Below, piece after piece: positions 17,267-28,285 of a DNA stretch of 64,000 nucleotides (position 1 is the first letter of the stretch; every line of letters starts with the position of its first letter). This stretch comes from JAICKM01 sp050998805 (GTDB taxonomy: Bacteria > Chloroflexota > Chloroflexia > QHBQ01 > JAICKM01): NCBI GenBank assembly GCA_050998805.1, contig JBPCPV010000027.1, positions 67,009 to 131,008 of the forward strand, given 5' to 3'. The translations under genes and the position numbers were made by a program. The notes below the pieces were generated by a model. That model worked only from the letters and a program-made list of their open reading frames with translations, had not been told where the DNA came from and made no database searches.

Positions 17267-17294
17267 GTCCACTGCCTACCGCCTACTGCCTACT
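17267..17294 (+). repeat. heptanucleotide array, GCCTACT type
   Basis: Four 7-nt units in register: GTCCACT, GCCTACC, then GCCTACT twice. The unit is the same as in the array about 200 nt downstream. Confidence 0.75.
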
Positions 17295-17445
17295 CGGTAA
17301 GACACGGCCCCGCCCGTGGACCCCGCCACTCCGCACTCGCCCAGATCGCGCTGGACGGCCCCAGAACACCCGTTCTACTGTGAATAGGGGGGGCCTCTCC
17401 ACTCCCAACGCCCCCCAGACGTCCCTACAACGCTTCACAGCCCAC

Positions 17446-17515
17446 GTCAGTGGTCGGTGATCGGTGGTCAGCCGTCATCCACGCACTACGCACTGCCTAC
17501 TGCCTACTGCCTGCT
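17446..17515 (+). repeat. ten-unit heptanucleotide array with changing unit
   Basis: Seventy nucleotides can be divided into ten 7-nt units without a register break. The unit drifts from GTCAGTG-like through GTCAGCC-like and ACGCACT (two copies) to GCCTACT-like (three copies). The GTCAGCC unit recurs in the array at 51432. Confidence 0.75.
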
Positions 17516-17740
17516 CGCCCGTCTCCGTCTTTCGGCGTATCTTTTGCCCAACAGCCCCGTTTTGCCCCAAAATATGGCAGTAAATGCCCCCCGAAATGGA
17601 TATTAAAAGTGAGAGGGTAAAAATAGCGGGGCCGAAACACCCTGCTCCGTGCCTAAAAAGGGGCTAAGGTGACTGCTGAACGCCGATACGGGGAGGATCA
17701 ACGTGAACAAGGCACTACGCACTACCTCAGACGTGCCCGC

Positions 17741-17769
17741 TTGACACCCCAAGCACGATTGCGTATCAT
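17741..17769 (+). promoter_or_regulatory. promoter of topA
   Basis: TTGACA 17741-17746, 17-bp spacer, TATCAT 17764-17769. The leader is about 50 nt and ends in AAAGGTGA as ribosome binding site. Confidence 0.7.
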
Positions 17770-17825
17770 AAAGCGCCGCGCACGGCACGCAGCCTGCGCG
17801 CAAATAGAAAGGTGACAGAATAAGA

Positions 17826-20165
<2,340 letters not shown>

Positions 20166-20225
20166 CATCGAACGGGTTGCGGCTGCCGCCGTGCTGCGGA
20201 CTGGGATTGCGCCAGGAGGAGAAAC

Positions 20226-21311
20226 ATGATGCGCGCAGCCACCTGTGGTAGGAAATGGGTGCTGACCGTCACCGCAGCGGCGGCTACTCTGATCGCGACG
20301 GCCCAGCCGGCACTGGCGCACGAGAAGTGGTTTCAGGATCCGTCTGGCTATCCACTGCGGCCCGACCTGTTCTTTCGCCCCTTGCCCCTGGCGGCTGTGC
20401 TCGCCGTGCTGATCGTGACGGTCGGCGGCGGCCTTTGGTGGCGTGCTCGCGGCCGCGAATTCGCCCCCGGCCCAGAGAGGTTTGGGACGACACCCGACCG
20501 GAGGAGCGCGCTCTACGGGCTGGTGCCCCTGATCCTCGGCATCCACATAGCCGTGCCGTTGCTGGTCAACGGGGTACAGGGTAAGCTGTTTTCGCCCGAC
20601 AACGCTCTACCCGGAGTGTGGGCTAACTTTTTGGGCCTCGCCGAAACCGGCATCGCGCTGGCGCTGTTTTACGGCGCTTTCACCCGCTTCGCAGCTATCG
20701 GCCTCGCGCTGGTCTGGCTGGTTGGCATCTTTGTGCGTGGCTTAGAGCCGATGCTGGAAAACAGCTTCTACCTCGGCTTCGCGGCGTTTTTCTTTCTGGC
20801 GGGGCGCGGCCCAATTTCGGTAGACCGGCTCGTGCTGCCGCGCCTCGAGCCGTCGGTACGCCTGATGGAACAGGCGATCCCCGCGCTGCGGGTCGGGCTG
20901 GGATTGAGTCTGATCGTCGTAGCGTTCACAGAAAAGCTGGCAAACCTACCACTGGCGCTGGCGTTTCTCGCCAAATATCCGCTCAACTTCACTCCCGCCC
21001 TCGGCATCCCCCTGTCGGACGAAGCCTTCGTGGCCTTCGCGGGCGCGGTCGAGCTGCTGATCGGGCTGTGGATCATGTTGGGCATCTTCCCGCGCGAGAT
21101 CGTGATCCTCGCGTGGATTCCGATTAACCTGACGCTCACGATCTTCAACTGGACGGAGCTCGTCGGCCACTTGCCGATTTACGGCGTGATGGCCGTCCTG
21201 CTATTGTGGTCGCCGGGCCGCGAGAATCTTGCGCTCTGGGTCAGGGGCCTGCGCGAGGGGCCGTTGGCGATATTGGGCAGTCCGCATACCGTTAGTGAAG
21301 GCACACCATGA
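20226..21311 (+). CDS. DoxX-like polytopic membrane protein
   Basis: This 361-residue protein starts with a signal-like helix ending ALAHEKWF and has about nine further hydrophobic segments. The C-terminal half (RVGLGLSLIVVAFTEKLAN; FAGAVELLIGLWIMLGIFPRE) resembles DoxX/SURF4-like membrane proteins, whose function is poorly defined. AGGAGG precedes ATG 20226. Its stop overlaps the NRAMP-related transporter start (ATGA), so the two are co-translated and may be functionally linked, for example in metal or redox handling; that link is inference. Confidence 0.7.
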   Translation: MMRAATCGRKWVLTVTAAAATLIATAQPALAHEKWFQDPSGYPLRPDLFFRPLPLAAVLAVLIVTVGGGLWWRARGREFAPGPERFGTTPDRRSALYGLVPLILGIHIAVPLLVNGVQGKLFSPDNALPGVWANFLGLAETGIALALFYGAFTRFAAIGLALVWLVGIFVRGLEPMLENSFYLGFAAFFFLAGRGPISVDRLVLPRLEPSVRLMEQAIPALRVGLGLSLIVVAFTEKLANLPLALAFLAKYPLNFTPALGIPLSDEAFVAFAGAVELLIGLWIMLGIFPREIVILAWIPINLTLTIFNWTELVGHLPIYGVMAVLLLWSPGRENLALWVRGLREGPLAILGSPHTVSEGTP

Positions 21312-22669
21312 CCGACAAGCAGACCGCGTCGCCGCCGGAATCGGACGAGGCCGCCCAACCGTCAACTTCCGGTGAGAATGGATCCGCGGCGGGCGGCACC
21401 GAAGACCCGTCCGAGCAGCCAAAGCACTTCTGGCAGGTTCTCGGCCCGGGCCTGATCACCGGGGCCTCAGATGACGATCCCTCCGGCATCGGCACCTACT
21501 CCCAGGCCGGAGCTTCTCTCGGTTTCGCAACGCTCTGGCTGGCGCTTATCACCTTCCCGCTCATGGCAGCCGTCCAGTTTATCTGCGCGCGCATCGGCCT
21601 GGTCAGCGGTCAGGGGCTGGCCGGCGTCCTTCGCAAACACTACCCGCGCGCCCTGCTCTATCCCGTGCTCGCCGTCCTCTTGCTCGCCAACACGATTAAT
21701 GCCGGAGTGGACATCGGTGCCATCGCCGCCGCGATCAACCTGATCGTGCCGATCCCAATCCCGTGGATGATCGTCCCGGTCGCGCTGCTGCTCGTCGCCC
21801 TCATGTTCTGGGGTTCCTACAAGATGATCGAGCGCACATTCAAGTGGCTCACGCTTGCGCTCTTCGCCTACATCGGTGCCGCCTTCTTTGCCAAACCCGA
21901 TTGGGGCAGTGTGCTGGCGGGCACCTTCATCCCAACGCTCCGCTTCGACAGCACCTTCCTAGCCGTTGTCGTCGCGATCTTGGGCACGACCATCTCGCCC
22001 TACCTCTTCTTCTGGCAGGCCAGCCAGGAAGTCGAAGAAGAGACCAGCAAGGGCCGCACCACCCAGGAATCGCGCGAGGGCGCGACCCGTGAGGAACTGC
22101 GGGTTGCGGCCTGGGATGTTGACATCGGCATGGCCTTCTCGAATGTGGTGATGTATTTCATTATCCTAGCGACCGGGGCGACGCTGTTCAAGGCCGGCAA
22201 GACCGACATCCAGACGGCCACGGATGCGGCGCAAGCCCTACGCCCGATCGCCGGCGACGCGGCGGGCCTGCTGCTGGCCGTGGGGCTGATCGGAGCGGGG
22301 CTGCTGGCGGTGCCGGTGCTCACCGGCGCCGCCGCCTACGCTGTGGCCGAGGGCTTTGGCTGGAACTCCGGCCTCGACGAGCGACCGGGCCGGGCGAAGC
22401 AGTTCTATGCTGTGATCGCGGGCGCGATGTTGGTGGGGATGCTGATCAACTTCACCGGGATCAGCCCGGTTCAGGCGCTCTTCTGGACGGCAGTCCTCAA
22501 CGGGTTTCTCGCGCCTCCGTTGCTCGTGGTGATCATGCTGATCGCGAACAACCGCAAGGTGATGGGCGAGCACGTAAACGGACGTCGGATGAACGCACTC
22601 GGCTGGCTCACCACGGCGCTTATGTTCGCGGCCGCTGTGGCCCTCGTGCTGACCTGGCTGGGGAAATAG
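21308..22669 (+). CDS. NRAMP-related divalent cation transporter (NRMT-like)
   Basis: This 453-residue SLC11-fold transporter has about eleven helices after a 40-residue polar N-terminus. The canonical helix-1 metal motif DPGN is replaced by DPSG (ASDDDPSGIGTYSQAG), and the helix-6 MPH motif by SPY (GTTISPYLFFWQASQE). Loss of the methionine ligand is the feature of the NRAMP-related Mg2+ transporters, so Mg2+ rather than Mn2+/Fe2+ is the likelier substrate. A paralogue with an extra domain lies 2.2 kb downstream on the other strand. Confidence 0.82.
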   Translation: MTDKQTASPPESDEAAQPSTSGENGSAAGGTEDPSEQPKHFWQVLGPGLITGASDDDPSGIGTYSQAGASLGFATLWLALITFPLMAAVQFICARIGLVSGQGLAGVLRKHYPRALLYPVLAVLLLANTINAGVDIGAIAAAINLIVPIPIPWMIVPVALLLVALMFWGSYKMIERTFKWLTLALFAYIGAAFFAKPDWGSVLAGTFIPTLRFDSTFLAVVVAILGTTISPYLFFWQASQEVEEETSKGRTTQESREGATREELRVAAWDVDIGMAFSNVVMYFIILATGATLFKAGKTDIQTATDAAQALRPIAGDAAGLLLAVGLIGAGLLAVPVLTGAAAYAVAEGFGWNSGLDERPGRAKQFYAVIAGAMLVGMLINFTGISPVQALFWTAVLNGFLAPPLLVVIMLIANNRKVMGEHVNGRRMNALGWLTTALMFAAAVALVLTWLGK

Positions 22670-22681
22670 CCGGGGCGCTTC

Positions 22682-24037
22682 TCAGACTCCGGGTGCCCGG
22701 CTGCGTCTTGGACGATGCCTGCGCTGGGAGGGCGCGCCGTGTGGGGCCGGAGTACGCACGGGCTGCGAGGGGCGCGGCTCCCTGTCGGGTTGCTGCGGCG
22801 AGCGGGCCGCAGGCGGGGCGGCAGCGACCGCAGCCGGTGCTTGGGCGCTTGGGCGGCGGCGGGGCGCGAGCGGCGGACGCGCGAACTCGGTGTCGCGGTT
22901 CGGGGCGGTGACCGTGTAATCGAAGCCGGGCAACGTGCGGCGTGGGACAGGCGCGCCGAGCAGCCGCTCGATGTCCCGCACCATGTCGGCATCTTCGGGA
23001 GTCACCAGTGTAAAGGCATCGCCGGTCTTGGCGGCGCGCCCGGTGCGCCCGATGCGGTGGGTGTAGACACCCGCCGTCGAAGGCATATCGTAGTTGATCA
23101 CATGCGACACGAGCGATATGTCCAGCCCCCGTGCGGCGATGTCGGTGGCGACGAGGATCTGGTACGAGCCGTCTCGGAAGCCGTCAAGTGCCTCCTGGCG
23201 GCGGGCCTGGGCGAGGTTGCCCTGTAGCGAGGCGCTGCTGTATCCGGCCTTTTGCAACTGCTCGCCGACGCGCTTGGCGCGGTGCTTGGTGCGCGTGAAG
23301 ACGAGCACCGACTCGGTGTCGGTCTGGTCGAGCAGGGCCATGAGCAAGTGGGTCTTTAGGTGCTGGGCAACCGGGTAGAGCGCGTGGGCCACCGTGCCTA
23401 TGGGCTGGGCGCTGCCGGCTTGCAGCGTCACCGGGTTATGCAGCACATCCTCGGCGAGCCGCCGGATGTCGGGCGGCATGGTCGCCGAGAAGAGCAGGTT
23501 CTGGCGCGCTTCCGGCAGGTGCCGCAGGATGCGCCGTATGTCGGGCAGGAACCCCATGTCGAGCATCATGTCGGCCTCGTCGAGGACGAGCACCTCGATG
23601 TGCGAGAGGGCAATGGTGCTTTCGGCGATGTGGTCGAGCAGGCGACCGGGACAGGCCACAACAATGTCCACACCCCGCCGGAGAGCCGCGATCTGGGGCT
23701 GCCGGCCCACACCGCCATAGATCGTGGCGCTACGCAGGCCGGTCGCGCCGCCGAGCAGGCCGATCGCCGTGTGGGTTTGCTCCGCCAGCTCGCGCGTCGG
23801 CGCGAGGATCAGCGCACGCACATGGCCCCGTGTGCCCGGCAAGAGGCGTTGCAAAATCGGCAGGACAAAGGCGGCCGTCTTGCCGGTGCCGGTCTGTGCC
23901 AGGCCCATCACATCCCGTCCGGCGAGAATGGGCGGTATCGCCTGGCGCTGAATCGGCGTCGGCACCTGGTAGCCCAGCGCCTCGACGCCCGCGGTGATAC
24001 GCCGGTCTAACTGAAATGCACCGAAACTCACTCTCAT
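22682..24037 (-). CDS. DEAD-box ATP-dependent RNA helicase
   Basis: This 451-residue helicase has all core motifs: Q motif (GYQVPTPIQRQAIP), AQTGTGKT, PTRELAEQ, DEAD (VLDEADMML), SATMP, then RGLDISLVSHVINYD and HRIGRTGRA in the second domain. The C-terminal 75 residues are Pro/Arg/Ala-rich and basic, as in RhlE-type RNA-binding tails. It remodels structured RNA or ribosome precursors. ATG 24037 directly follows the stop of the methyltransferase with no gap. Confidence 0.93.
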   Translation of the reverse strand: MRVSFGAFQLDRRITAGVEALGYQVPTPIQRQAIPPILAGRDVMGLAQTGTGKTAAFVLPILQRLLPGTRGHVRALILAPTRELAEQTHTAIGLLGGATGLRSATIYGGVGRQPQIAALRRGVDIVVACPGRLLDHIAESTIALSHIEVLVLDEADMMLDMGFLPDIRRILRHLPEARQNLLFSATMPPDIRRLAEDVLHNPVTLQAGSAQPIGTVAHALYPVAQHLKTHLLMALLDQTDTESVLVFTRTKHRAKRVGEQLQKAGYSSASLQGNLAQARRQEALDGFRDGSYQILVATDIAARGLDISLVSHVINYDMPSTAGVYTHRIGRTGRAAKTGDAFTLVTPEDADMVRDIERLLGAPVPRRTLPGFDYTVTAPNRDTEFARPPLAPRRRPSAQAPAAVAAAPPAARSPQQPDREPRPSQPVRTPAPHGAPSQRRHRPRRSRAPGV

Positions 24038-24706
24038 TCACCCCTTGACCACCGCGAAAGCGATGCCGTCATATCCTTTACTGCCGACCGTCTGGATCTC
24101 CGTCGCGGTCACGCGCGGCTCAGCGGCAAGCGCGGCGTTGAAACGCCGTATACCTTGCACGCCCTCATCCGGATTACCGGCGTCGGTCACCTTGCCATCG
24201 CGCACCACGTTGTCGGTGATGATCAGGCTGCCGGGCCGGGTCAGCTTGAGCGCCCAGTCGAAATAGGCCGCGGTATTCGGCTTATCGGCGTCTATGAACA
24301 CTAGGTCGAAGGGGCCGCGCCCTTCGGCGGCCAGTTGCGGCAGAGTATCGAGCGCAGTTCCAAGCCGCACCTCGACCACATCGGACAGCCCTGCGCGGGC
24401 GATGTTGGCGCGGGCCACCTCGGCGTGCTTCGGGTCGGCTTCCAGCGTGATCAGTCGCCCGCCTGCGGGCAACGCCCGCGCCATCCAGATCGTGCTGTAC
24501 CCCGCCAGGGTGCCGATCTCTAGGATGGATCGCGCTCCCTGGGCCAGGGCCAGAATCTGTAGCAGCCTGCCCTGGTTCGGCGTGACGTTGATCGCCGGCA
24601 TTCCGGAGTCGGCTGTGGCCTGGAGCGCCGCATCAAGCGCGGGATCGGTCGGTATAAAGAGGTCGGTGATGTAGTGGTCCACCTCTGTCCATTTGTCCTG
24701 TGTCAT
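24038..24706 (-). CDS. class I SAM-dependent O-methyltransferase (COMT-like)
   Basis: This 222-residue enzyme matches the small metal-dependent O-methyltransferase family: SAM-binding LEIGTLAGYSTIWMA, GGRLITLEADPKHAEVA, and the metal/substrate segment FIDADKPNTAAYFDWAL followed by IITDNVVRDGKV. The acceptor is unknown. ATG 24706 has GGAGGAG 5 nt upstream, and the in-frame start at 24721 is less likely. Co-transcribed with the helicase gene. Confidence 0.88.
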   Translation of the reverse strand: MTQDKWTEVDHYITDLFIPTDPALDAALQATADSGMPAINVTPNQGRLLQILALAQGARSILEIGTLAGYSTIWMARALPAGGRLITLEADPKHAEVARANIARAGLSDVVEVRLGTALDTLPQLAAEGRGPFDLVFIDADKPNTAAYFDWALKLTRPGSLIITDNVVRDGKVTDAGNPDEGVQGIRRFNAALAAEPRVTATEIQTVGSKGYDGIAFAVVKG

Positions 24707-24821
24707 AGCTCCTCCTCTCATGTTGAGGGACTGGGTGCAGTCTCTCCACCTGACATCAGCAAGCTACGTACCATGCTTATCATAGCAAGCGCAGCCGCGA
24801 CGACAGCGGCAAGAGGATGAT

Positions 24822-26492
24822 TTACCGGCTCTGCCCGGTGAGCAATCCGTAGAGGAGCATGACCACGGCGGCTGCCATCACAAGCGCGGCCAGAGCGAGA
24901 GCAGCACTCGTGCGCCGCCCGATCCTGTGGTGCCGCATGATAGTGCTGTTGTTGCCGACCACCAAGACCAACACAATCAACGCCGGTGCCAGAACCCCTT
25001 GCAGCACGTTCGCCCAGAACATGAGATGGATCGGGTCGAGGCCGAGCAGCGCGACGACTAGGCTTGCTGCCAATGCCGCCGTCAGGATCAGGTAGAAGCC
25101 CTCGTTCTGCCAGGGTTTCTTCGACAGGCCGACCGGCCAGCCTATGCTGCCTGCGACCGCGTAAGATGTACTCGCCAGCAGCACCGGGATCGCGATCAGC
25201 CCCGCTCCGATGAGACCGACGGCGAACAAGTACTTTGCGTATGGCCCCAGGAGCGGCTCAAGCGCCTTTGCTGCGTCCAGCGCCGAGTTGACCTGCTGGT
25301 GCTTCGTGAACAGCGTGGCAGCCGTCGAGACGATGATCGCGTAGGCTACCACGTTGCCGCTGATCACTCCGGCTCCGATATCGGCGAGCGCGGTGCGGAT
25401 CTGCTGCGGACGGGTTCCGGCTCGCTTCTCCTCTTTTTCACCCTGCACCTGCCAGAACATACTATAGGGCGAGATCGTCGCCCCGAGTAGCGCGACGGCG
25501 GCGCTGATGCTCACAAAGCTGAAATCCAACTGGGGGATGAAGGTGCTGCTCACGACGGTGCCCCAGTCGGGCTTGGACAGCACGGCCGTGATCAGGTATG
25601 AGACGAAGGCCAGGCTCAGAACGAGGAAGATCTTCTTGATCGCGTCGAAGTTCTGGTAGACGGTAATGTACCAGAGCAGGGCCGCCACGGGGACGACGAA
25701 CCAGACCCAGCGCAGCCCCACGATCAACTCCAGGCCGCTACCGACCGCGACGAGGTCCGCAGCTATCAAAGCGAGGTTAGCAACGACCAGGATCGCTGCG
25801 GCGGGTCCGGAGACCCTGCGCCCATAGTGCTCACGCAGGATGTCGGACAAGCCCTTCTGCGTGATGCGCCCGATCTTCGCACATGCGTACTGCACGGCAA
25901 GCAAAAGCGGAGTCGAAAGCAGCATCAGCCAAAGGTGGCCATAACCCGCGCTCGCGCCGTCAACCGAATAGGAGGTGACGGCAGACGAGTCGTTGCCGGC
26001 CATACCGGATATGAAGCCCGGCCCGAGTGCCCGCAACAAGCCTGGCCTCGCCTCCTCGCCGGCTGCGGGCTGGTCGGACTGCTGCTCCAATCTACGCATA
26101 CCTGTATCGGTCGGTATTGCCTCCTCTGCTTGGGCTATCAGGCCGTCGGCTGCGGGCATCTCTTGCCCGGCTGTGGGGAGTAGAGGTTCTTGCCCAGATG
26201 GGGCCAGTGCCTCAAGTTCCTCGTCGGTCGCCGCGATAGTCACCTTACCCGGCGAACTACCGTCACCGTCCTGATGTTCGATTGATTGTATGCGTTCTAC
26301 GGGGATCTCAATATGCTTGGTGAAGAGAGCACCTTTCTTCACAGTCACAGATTCTATGTCGCCTGCTGCGTTCCGCAAGACCTCGGCTACCCTGGGCTTG
26401 CTCACGTCTTCTTCGCCCAGGTCGGCGTCAGTCGCCTCAACCTCCATGCCGGGTTCTATCTCATTCCCCGTCCGTACCAGCTCTTCGTTCAT
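24822..26492 (-). CDS. PRC-barrel fused to NRAMP-related transporter
   Basis: This 556-residue protein has an N-terminal soluble part of about 145 residues. Residues about 15-95 (PGMEVEATDADLG; IESVTVKKGALF; IEIPVERIQSIE) look like a PRC-barrel/DUF2171 domain. An acidic linker leads to an eleven-helix SLC11 fold. The helix-1 metal motif reads NDSSA (MAGNDSSAVTSYSVDG) and helix 6 reads ATISPYSMFWQVQG, so it again lacks DPGN and MPH. The barrel may sense ions or bind a partner and gate transport. Start ATG 26492 follows GGGAG. It is 43 nt from the DUF892 gene and probably in its operon. Confidence 0.8.
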   Translation of the reverse strand: MNEELVRTGNEIEPGMEVEATDADLGEEDVSKPRVAEVLRNAAGDIESVTVKKGALFTKHIEIPVERIQSIEHQDGDGSSPGKVTIAATDEELEALAPSGQEPLLPTAGQEMPAADGLIAQAEEAIPTDTGMRRLEQQSDQPAAGEEARPGLLRALGPGFISGMAGNDSSAVTSYSVDGASAGYGHLWLMLLSTPLLLAVQYACAKIGRITQKGLSDILREHYGRRVSGPAAAILVVANLALIAADLVAVGSGLELIVGLRWVWFVVPVAALLWYITVYQNFDAIKKIFLVLSLAFVSYLITAVLSKPDWGTVVSSTFIPQLDFSFVSISAAVALLGATISPYSMFWQVQGEKEEKRAGTRPQQIRTALADIGAGVISGNVVAYAIIVSTAATLFTKHQQVNSALDAAKALEPLLGPYAKYLFAVGLIGAGLIAIPVLLASTSYAVAGSIGWPVGLSKKPWQNEGFYLILTAALAASLVVALLGLDPIHLMFWANVLQGVLAPALIVLVLVVGNNSTIMRHHRIGRRTSAALALAALVMAAAVVMLLYGLLTGQSR

Positions 26493-26520
26493 CTAGCTCC
26501 CAATCTCTATGCGCCCAGGC

Positions 26521-26536
26521 GACCGGAGCTCCGGTC
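26521..26536. repeat. perfect 16-bp palindrome between DUF892 and PRC-NRAMP genes
   Basis: GACCGGAGCTCCGGTC is self-complementary and lies just after the DUF892 stop on the minus strand. It could be a weak hairpin (no U-tract on either side) or a protein-binding site. Confidence 0.6.
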
Positions 26537-27045
26537 TACTTAGCCGGGGTTTTCGCCCCCGTGATCTGTGCCGTATTGAAACCTCTTGCCAGGGCCTTGA
26601 GCTTGCGGAGCGCGGCCTGCTCCTCCAGCAGGTTCTCGCGCAGCAGCTCTACGGCCTGGGTCATTTTTAGCTTACGGGCCATCGCGACCAAGCTCTCGTA
26701 GGCCGTGATCTCATATCGTTCGGTCTTCGCGCCTGCGCCGAGGTTGTAGTAGTCGAGGATCTGCGGCGTCGGCTTTTCCTTTGAGAACGACTTCTTTTCG
26801 CGCAGCAGTCCCTCGATGCCCTGACAGACCTCGGCTTCGGGCGGCTCGCCGAAGGAGCGGAAGACGCGCTCAAGGCGTCGGACATGGTTTACCGTCTCCT
26901 TTTGATGATCCGCGAACGCCTTCTTGATCTCAGGCTCGGTCGACTCGCCTGCCAGCTCCTGGAGTGCCGCCACCAGCTTTTGCTCAGCGAAGTAGATGTC
27001 CTTCAACTCATGCTCGAATAGCTCATTCAGATCCTGCACGCTCAT
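26536..27045 (-). CDS. DUF892 (YciE/YciF-type) ferritin-like protein
   Basis: This 169-residue helical protein begins LNELFEHELKDIYFAEQKL, the DUF892 signature, and continues with KKAFADHQKETVNHVRRLERVF and a second helix pair with YEITAYESLVAMA. Such proteins have a ferritin-like four-helix bundle and are stress-induced; their metal centre and reaction are not settled. ATG 27045 has AAAGGAG upstream. It precedes the PRC-NRAMP transporter, which supports a metal or stress link. Confidence 0.88.
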   Translation of the reverse strand: MSVQDLNELFEHELKDIYFAEQKLVAALQELAGESTEPEIKKAFADHQKETVNHVRRLERVFRSFGEPPEAEVCQGIEGLLREKKSFSKEKPTPQILDYYNLGAGAKTERYEITAYESLVAMARKLKMTQAVELLRENLLEEQAALRKLKALARGFNTAQITGAKTPAK

Positions 27046-27254
27046 CTGTGGTTCTCCTTTGTGGTTAGGCCGAAAGCCTCCAGGCGAGTAAGCCAACTTA
27101 GGCAGCCACAAGCACCTTTCATGCCACATAGACGGCTCCTGTTCTTGGGGAAGAGACCTCCACGCAGAAGACTTGCAGGATCTTTACAAGTGGGCTATAA
27201 CTGGGCATTGATTTCACTTGTGGCGTGTGGCGCACGATTGGGGGAGCAACAGCT

Positions 27255-27971
27255 ATGAACAAGCAGGCCCCAGGTAACATTCTGCGTCGGATGCTCCCTG
27301 CCGCCCAGCCGCGCCCGACCGGCGAAGAGCCGCGCCGCGAGATCGAAGCTCGCTGGCCGGTGACGGGCGCGCTTCTGATTGTCGTGCTCCTCTACGCCAG
27401 CTTGCCGGATCGGCTGACATTCGGCCCTCCCTGGCTCGCGCCCATCGTGGAGTTCGTCCTGCTGGTCCCTCTCCTGTTAACGCAGCCGCATTGGCACCCC
27501 CAGGCCGGCTGGCGTTGGCAGCGCGTCGTGGCCGTCACTTTGATCGGCGTGATTAATGTCTCGAATCTGGCATCTCTCGTGCTGCTTGTGGATACGCTTT
27601 TACACGGCTTCAAAGCCACGGGTGCGGAACTGATCCTGGAGGCGGCAAAAATCTGGCTGACCAACATAGTCGTATTCGCGCTCTGGTATTGGGAATTGGA
27701 CCGGGGCGGACCTCGCGCCCGCCATTCCGAGCAGGCCGGTCCCCCCGACTTCCTGTTCCCCCAGATGACCAGTCCCGAGGTAGCTCCCGCCCACTGGATG
27801 CCGATCTTTGTGGATTACTTCTATGTCGCGTTCACGAATGCGACTGCGTTCAGCCCGACCGACACGTTGCCTCTGACCCCGCCCGCGAAGCTGCTGATGT
27901 CGGCGCAGTCGCTGATTTCCCTCTTGACGCTGGCATTGGTCGCGGCCCGCGCGGTCAATATCCTGACCTGA
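27255..27971 (+). CDS. polytopic membrane protein, DUF1345-like C-terminus
   Basis: This 238-residue protein has about five membrane helices. The C-terminal segment (FVDYFYVAFTNATAFSPTDT, then AKLLMSAQSLISLLTLALVA and ARAVNIL) is similar to a conserved block in bacterial DUF1345-like proteins, some of which resemble ion-channel pores. No function can be assigned. GGGGAG precedes ATG 27255; the upstream in-frame ATG at 27225 lacks a site. Confidence 0.65.
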   Translation: MNKQAPGNILRRMLPAAQPRPTGEEPRREIEARWPVTGALLIVVLLYASLPDRLTFGPPWLAPIVEFVLLVPLLLTQPHWHPQAGWRWQRVVAVTLIGVINVSNLASLVLLVDTLLHGFKATGAELILEAAKIWLTNIVVFALWYWELDRGGPRARHSEQAGPPDFLFPQMTSPEVAPAHWMPIFVDYFYVAFTNATAFSPTDTLPLTPPAKLLMSAQSLISLLTLALVAARAVNILT

Positions 27972-28285
27972 TCCTGCCAAAACAGAGTGATTTTGGCGTT
28001 GCCGGCAGAGCGCAGGCAGAGAACGGTATGCTATCATGTTACGGATCTGCGCCGGGTGGGGCGTTGGCATCGGGCTTCCCGGTCCCCATACGGCATCTGC
28101 TCCTGACGCCAAGAGCGTCGGGACAGGACATGTCGGCGACGCACTCATCTTGGCGGATGCGCGTCGTTCGAAGACCGATATATAGTTGGCACAATAGGTG
28201 CCGCCCTCCTCAAAGTTGGCGGCATCTATTGTTTCCCCCGTCACTCTTGATGACGACATCCGTAATCACAGCCCCTCCTATAGGG
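27972..28285. other. 314-nt spacer between convergent genes
   Basis: No gene is supported. It contains one long hairpin (28191-28232) near the ABC permease stop. The rest shows no motif I recognise. Confidence 0.5.
28191..28232. terminator. 15-bp hairpin between convergent transcription units
   Basis: ACAATAGGTGCCGCC pairs with GGCGGCATCTATTGT through 15 bp with one G-T pair and a 12-nt loop. On the plus strand it is followed by TTTCCCCC. It may end transcripts from both sides; the U-tract is weak. Confidence 0.55.

Larger units (their letters stand above)
17166..17825. other. 660-nt gene-free spacer
   Basis: No convincing gene is present; a 92-residue minus-strand frame that runs into topA is rejected. 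The spacer holds the tandem hairpins, two heptad repeat arrays with a shorter one at 17712-17725, and the topA promoter. Nothing else structured was recognised. Confidence 0.6.
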
